From Solirubrobacteraceae bacterium (GTDB lineage: Bacteria > Actinomycetota > Thermoleophilia > Solirubrobacterales > Solirubrobacteraceae), in the NCBI GenBank assembly GCA_030043235.1, contig JASHYF010000240.1:1-10296 (forward strand): a stretch of 10,296 nucleotides of DNA, in the 5' to 3' direction. The notes beneath the pieces were generated by a model. It searched no databases and was not told the DNA's origin. It saw only the letters and a list, made by a program, of their open reading frames with translations. Each line of letters starts with the position of its first letter. The stretch's first letter is position 1. Positions 7,605 through 10,296 of the stretch are shown here, in pieces. Both the position numbers and the translations under genes were made by a program.

Positions 7605-7630
7605 TTCGCGGAGTGCGCCTGCCGCGCGAA
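7605..7630 (-). terminator. hairpin after the alpha-galactosidase stop
   Basis: TTCGCG (7605-7610) pairs perfectly with CGCGAA (7625-7630) across a 14-nt loop, 5 nt beyond the stop of the minus-strand gene. No T tract. It is supported mainly by its position between convergent genes. Confidence 0.3.
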
Positions 7631-7635
7631 CTTGC

Positions 7636-9021
7636 TCAAGCGGCCCCGCAGAGCGGTTCGACTTCGAACAGCGCGACCCCCTGCGGGGGCACCTGTGCGG
7701 CCACGGTCCCATCGCTGGTGGTGCTCCGCTGATGAGTCCACAGGTTCTCGAGCGCGTAGCCCTGCTGGCAGGGCGCCATCCCGAGCGTGGACGCGCTGGT
7801 CGAGAGCAGGCGTTCGGTGTTGCTCGTATCGAACAGGCCCACGACGACGTCACCGCCGCTGACCGTCTTTGCGACGACCTGTTCGTGTGCGCCGCTGGAG
7901 ACCGGCGAGGCGACCACTCCGTCCTGGTCGACGGCGAGCACCGCTGTGTTCTCGAGCATGTCCAGATCGGTCTCGCAGAGGCCGGTGAGGTTCGCGCCGA
8001 TGATCAGCGGCGATGACGCCAGCGACCACAGGCTCAGCACCGTCTGGCGCGCGGGAACGCTCAGCCCGTCGCCTTCGCAGTCGCCCACCTCCACCGAGTC
8101 GAAGTCGTTGTAGGCGTCGAACTGGGAGCCGCCGAACGTGTGCCACTTGGCGAGCGTCTTGAAGCGCAGCTCGACATTTCGATAGTCGGTCAGCGGGAAG
8201 GAGCTTTCTCCCTGCTCGCATTCGTAGCACTCGATGTCCGGGCTGTACTCCCACTGAGTGGCGTATTCCTCGAGCGTGCTCGCGAGCGCCCGCGTGAAAT
8301 GTCCCTCGGTCACATCCAGCTGCATGGGCCGGCCGGACTGCCTGATCGCCCGTGAGAAGGCCGCGACGTCCGGCGCGTTGGCGTCGGTGATGCCGTCGAG
8401 CTTGATGAAGTCCACGCCCCACGCGGCGAACTCGTCGACGATCGAGTCGACGAACGCCTGCGCCCCCGGCCGCGAGTAGTCGATGCCGACCATCCCGCCG
8501 CAGTTGTAGTTGTTCTCGCGCCGCTTGGTGGCGATCTCATCCGCGGTGTAGCCGGTGCCCAAGATCGGCGTGTTCTCGGCCACCGCCTGCCTGGAGATTC
8601 CCGGCGTTACGTAGATCCCGAGCTTCAGGCCGAGCCCGTGGACGTATCGGGCGAGCGCGGCCATGCCATTTTCGCCGTCCGGGCCGGGCGGGAACAGCTG
8701 AGCGTTCGTCATCCATCGGCCGTACGCGTCCACGCTCGGCCCCTGGGGTCCCGGGCACGCGTACCAGCCGTCGTCCTGGTTGAAGTAGTCGTAGCCGAGC
8801 TGCTCGAGGCCGCTGTCGCTCAGCGCCAGCGCCTCCGCCTCGTCCTTTTCCGCGCTGACGTTGAGCCGCAGGTAGCTCCAGGTGCTGTAGCCGAGCACGG
8901 GGCTCAGGTCGGTGCCGGGCGGCGGATCGAGCTCCGCCGCCGCCAGCGCCGGAACGCCCAGCAGGACGGCGAGCGCCGCCAGCGACGATGCGCCGATCGC
9001 AGTGGCTCTCGATCTCCACAT
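7636..9021 (-). CDS. secreted GH27 alpha-galactosidase-like glycoside hydrolase
   Basis: A 461-aa product with a Sec signal peptide: MWRSR, a hydrophobic stretch of about 18 residues and an ALA-A cleavage site near residue 28. The GH27 barrel follows: LGYSTWSYLR (43-52), YDYFNQDDGWY (77-87), GMAALARYVHGLGLKLGIY (119-137), FIKLDG with likely nucleophile D209, QWEYSPDI with likely acid/base D262, YNDFDSVEVG (304-313) and SSPLIIGANL (336-345). A short beta-sandwich-like C-terminal domain ends it. Family members release terminal alpha-galactose (or the related beta-L-arabinopyranose) from oligo- and polysaccharides; the exact substrate is not readable here. The ATG at 9021 has GGAGG 14 nt upstream, rather far; an in-frame TTG at 9048 would only add nine residues ahead of the signal peptide. 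Multiple cysteines fit an exported protein. No sugar transporter or regulator is adjacent. Confidence 0.92.
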   Translation of the reverse strand: MWRSRATAIGASSLAALAVLLGVPALAAAELDPPPGTDLSPVLGYSTWSYLRLNVSAEKDEAEALALSDSGLEQLGYDYFNQDDGWYACPGPQGPSVDAYGRWMTNAQLFPPGPDGENGMAALARYVHGLGLKLGIYVTPGISRQAVAENTPILGTGYTADEIATKRRENNYNCGGMVGIDYSRPGAQAFVDSIVDEFAAWGVDFIKLDGITDANAPDVAAFSRAIRQSGRPMQLDVTEGHFTRALASTLEEYATQWEYSPDIECYECEQGESSFPLTDYRNVELRFKTLAKWHTFGGSQFDAYNDFDSVEVGDCEGDGLSVPARQTVLSLWSLASSPLIIGANLTGLCETDLDMLENTAVLAVDQDGVVASPVSSGAHEQVVAKTVSGGDVVVGLFDTSNTERLLSTSASTLGMAPCQQGYALENLWTHQRSTTSDGTVAAQVPPQGVALFEVEPLCGAA

Positions 9022-9291
9022 CCCCGCGGATCGTACCTCCGGCCGCAAAAACAGTCCCCATACCCACCCTCACCGGCAAGTCAGCGTCAGGTTGTGCTCG
9101 ATTCCCGGTGCCTCGTGCGCGCTGTGGGTTGCTGGGCTGACGGTGCTCGGGGTTCCGATCCCGTTTGCGCCTGCCCGCGGCGCTCCTGGCCAAGGATCTA
9201 TGGATGCGTGCGACCCTTTGGCCGGTCGCTGGCCTTGACGCTCGCCCTTGTGCGGCTACCGACTGTTGCTCGTTTCGTCTTGCTCCCTATC
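9022..9291. other. intergenic region with no gene seen
   Basis: 270 bp between two minus-strand genes. It must hold the alpha-galactosidase promoter, but no convincing -35/-10 pair was found. An imperfect inverted repeat, GGCCAAGG (9188-9195) with CCTTTGGCC (9215-9223), could be a terminator for the DIP1984-family gene; it has a 1-nt bulge, a 19-nt loop and no T tract. Short T-arm-like words occur but no tRNA can be built from them. Confidence 0.5.
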
Positions 9292-9777
9292 TCACTCCAT
9301 CAATGTCGCCTGCCAGTTGTGCTCCTGCACGCGGTTGTCGAGCTCGCGACGCTGCCTTGACAGGTCGTCGAGCCGGTCCTGCAGCTCGCTGACACGAACG
9401 TGGCGCACCGTGCGGATCTCCGAACGGCTGTAGCGCGAGAACCCTCTCCCCAGCAAGCCGTCGTCGCCGGTGGCGGCCTTGATGGCCGTGCGCAGGGCGC
9501 CCTGGCGCAAGGCGATCACGTCGCGACGCGCAAGCGCCTCGGTCACGGTCTCTCCGGCCGCGAGTCTCGCTTGCGCGTTTGCGTGGTTGATCTTCGCGAT
9601 CAGGCTCTCGAGCTCGTCGCACCGCCGGTCGATCTCCGCCAGCAGCTCGTTCGGGTTCTCGGGCGGCTCCTCGCCCTCCTGGGCCACGACGCAGGCGCGC
9701 AGGCGATCCTGCAGCTGGGCGATCCGCCTCTGCAGGTCGGATCGGTGGTTGAGCGCTTCTCCAATGATCATGTTCAT
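9292..9777 (-). CDS. DIP1984-family protein
   Basis: A 161-aa, largely alpha-helical, charged protein that I recognise as the DIP1984 family, named from a Corynebacterium diphtheriae protein of unknown function. Family landmarks: an N-terminal EALNHRSDLQRRIAQLQDRL helix (7-26), VAQEGEEPPENPNELLAEID, IAKINHANAQARL, TVTEALARRDVIALRQG, the YSRSEIRTV motif and a C-terminal LDNRVQEHNW. Two or three long helices predict a coiled-coil bundle in the cytoplasm; no enzyme motif or membrane segment is visible. The ATG at 9777 is used, with a second ATG two codons in; the upstream region has no Shine-Dalgarno and instead carries a palindrome starting 8 nt upstream, so a short or absent leader is likely. 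Divergent from the patatin-like gene. Role unknown. Confidence 0.9.
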   Translation of the reverse strand: MNMIIGEALNHRSDLQRRIAQLQDRLRACVVAQEGEEPPENPNELLAEIDRRCDELESLIAKINHANAQARLAAGETVTEALARRDVIALRQGALRTAIKAATGDDGLLGRGFSRYSRSEIRTVRHVRVSELQDRLDDLSRQRRELDNRVQEHNWQATLME

Positions 9778-9784
9778 GCCGCAC

Positions 9785-9797
9785 AGTATTGCATACT
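9785..9797. promoter_or_regulatory. perfect palindrome AGTAT-TGC-ATACT, operator candidate
   Basis: Inverted 5-bp arms around TGC lie in an unusually AT-rich spot between two divergent genes, directly upstream of the DIP1984-family start and overlapping its likely transcription start. This is where a dimeric repressor would bind. No regulator gene is visible beside it, so the binder is unknown. Confidence 0.45.
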
Positions 9798-9802
9798 ATA
9801 AG
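9795..9802. promoter_or_regulatory. overlapping divergent -10-like hexamers
   Basis: On the minus strand TATAGT (9800-9795) would serve the DIP1984-family gene with a leader of about 10 nt. On the plus strand TATAAG (9797-9802) would serve the patatin-like gene. Neither has a recognisable -35 at 16-18 bp. Both overlap the end of the palindrome, so one bound protein could control both genes. Confidence 0.4.
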
Positions 9803-9900
9803 TAGCATTGCCACCCATGGGTTCGCTCCTCCGGTTGGCGGGCGTTGTGAGGCCCTATCGCCGAAGGCCCGCCAGGCCGATAAAGGACTTGAGCGCCGGC

Positions 9901-10296
9901 ATGACTCTCGACGTCATCGATCCATACAGCCTCCAGCGCACCTTCGAGCGCGTCAACCGTCTGCGCCACGTGACTGCGGTCAGCGCCGACATCGGTTTCC
10001 TGCGCCGCGCACGCCAGGCGACGCTGCCGCTGCCGCTGATCGATCGCCCGCAAGCACTCGACGGGCATGTGTTCAAGCCCTTCGTCGCGCGCCCGGTGAA
10101 GGCTCTGCGGGGCAAGCGCGTCGCGATCGTCGCCACCGCTGGCAGTGGCGGATGCGTGGCGCTGATCGGCGTCGCGCGGGCCTTCGAGGAGGCGGGCATC
10201 CGTCCCGCGCTGATCTCCTGCTGCTCGGGGTCGACGATCTGGGGGTCCATGTGGGCGGCCGGACTCAGCGCGCAGCAGATGGCCGACTTCTCGCTC
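9901..10296 (+). CDS. patatin-like phospholipase family protein (5' part; runs off window)
   Basis: The first 132 residues are visible. After an N-terminal region (MTLDVIDPYSLQRTFERVNR) comes a patatin core: GKRVAIVATAGSGGCVAL, where GSGGC at 81-85 is the expected oxyanion loop, a helix, then ISCCSGSTIWGSMWAAGLS (106-123). This aligns with the usual G-x-S-x-G nucleophile elbow followed by AAGLS, giving S109 as likely nucleophile, but both glycines are replaced (C-C-S-G-S). The catalytic aspartate (DGG/DGA) would lie beyond the window. Patatins hydrolyse acyl esters of lipids; the substrate here is unknown. The ATG at 9901 has AAAGGA ending 14 nt upstream. The frame is open to an ATG at 9817 with fairly G/C-rich third positions, adding 28 basic residues, and that start would lie just downstream of the -10-like box. 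Confidence 0.82.
   Translation, partial: MTLDVIDPYSLQRTFERVNRLRHVTAVSADIGFLRRARQATLPLPLIDRPQALDGHVFKPFVARPVKALRGKRVAIVATAGSGGCVALIGVARAFEEAGIRPALISCCSGSTIWGSMWAAGLSAQQMADFSL

Noticed and set aside
9148..9163. tRNA T-arm-like sequence CGGGGTTCCGATCCCG
   Set aside because: Only a 4-bp stem forms, the loop does not fit the T-loop consensus, and no acceptor stem, D-arm or anticodon arm can be built around it.

Overview
The window is GC-rich DNA (strong G/C preference at third codon positions) with the gene content of an actinobacterium. The protein styles (a divergent sigma-region-2 protein, a DIP1984-family protein, a kinase-like/DUF7064-type fusion, a TIGR02677 protein) suggest the class Thermoleophilia, for example Solirubrobacterales. 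That placement is an inference from protein character, not a database match.

Left part, minus strand (1-2858). Three genes read leftwards. First is a 452-aa protein of unknown function (2858-1500). Next is a short protein resembling sigma-70 region 2 with no recognisable region 4 (about 1386-928). Its stop overlaps by 11 nt the start of the third gene, a DUF2397/TIGR02677 protein (938 to beyond base 1). DUF2397 is the JetA-type subunit of DUF2397-class Wadjet (JetABCD) SMC anti-plasmid systems, so the window probably holds the start of a Wadjet operon whose jetB, jetC and jetD lie beyond base 1. The overlap with a sigma-like gene is the most interesting feature here.

Middle, plus strand (3198-7571). 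After a divergent intergenic region of about 340 bp comes a PAS-GAF-GGDEF-EAL protein with both catalytic motif sets and the inhibitory RxxD site intact, so it could both make and degrade c-di-GMP. It is followed after 48 bp by a 670-aa fusion of an aminoglycoside-phosphotransferase-like kinase domain to a C-terminal lipocalin/CrtC-like module (DUF7065/DUF7064 type).

Right part. A secreted GH27 alpha-galactosidase-like enzyme (9021-7636, minus) converges on the fusion gene, with hairpins between the two stops. A DIP1984-family protein (9777-9292, minus) is divergent from a patatin-like lipase gene (9901 to beyond the window end, plus). The AT-rich spacer between them carries a perfect AGTAT-TGC-ATACT palindrome and -10-like hexamers on both strands. 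No tRNA, rRNA, CRISPR array, insertion sequence or transposase was seen.
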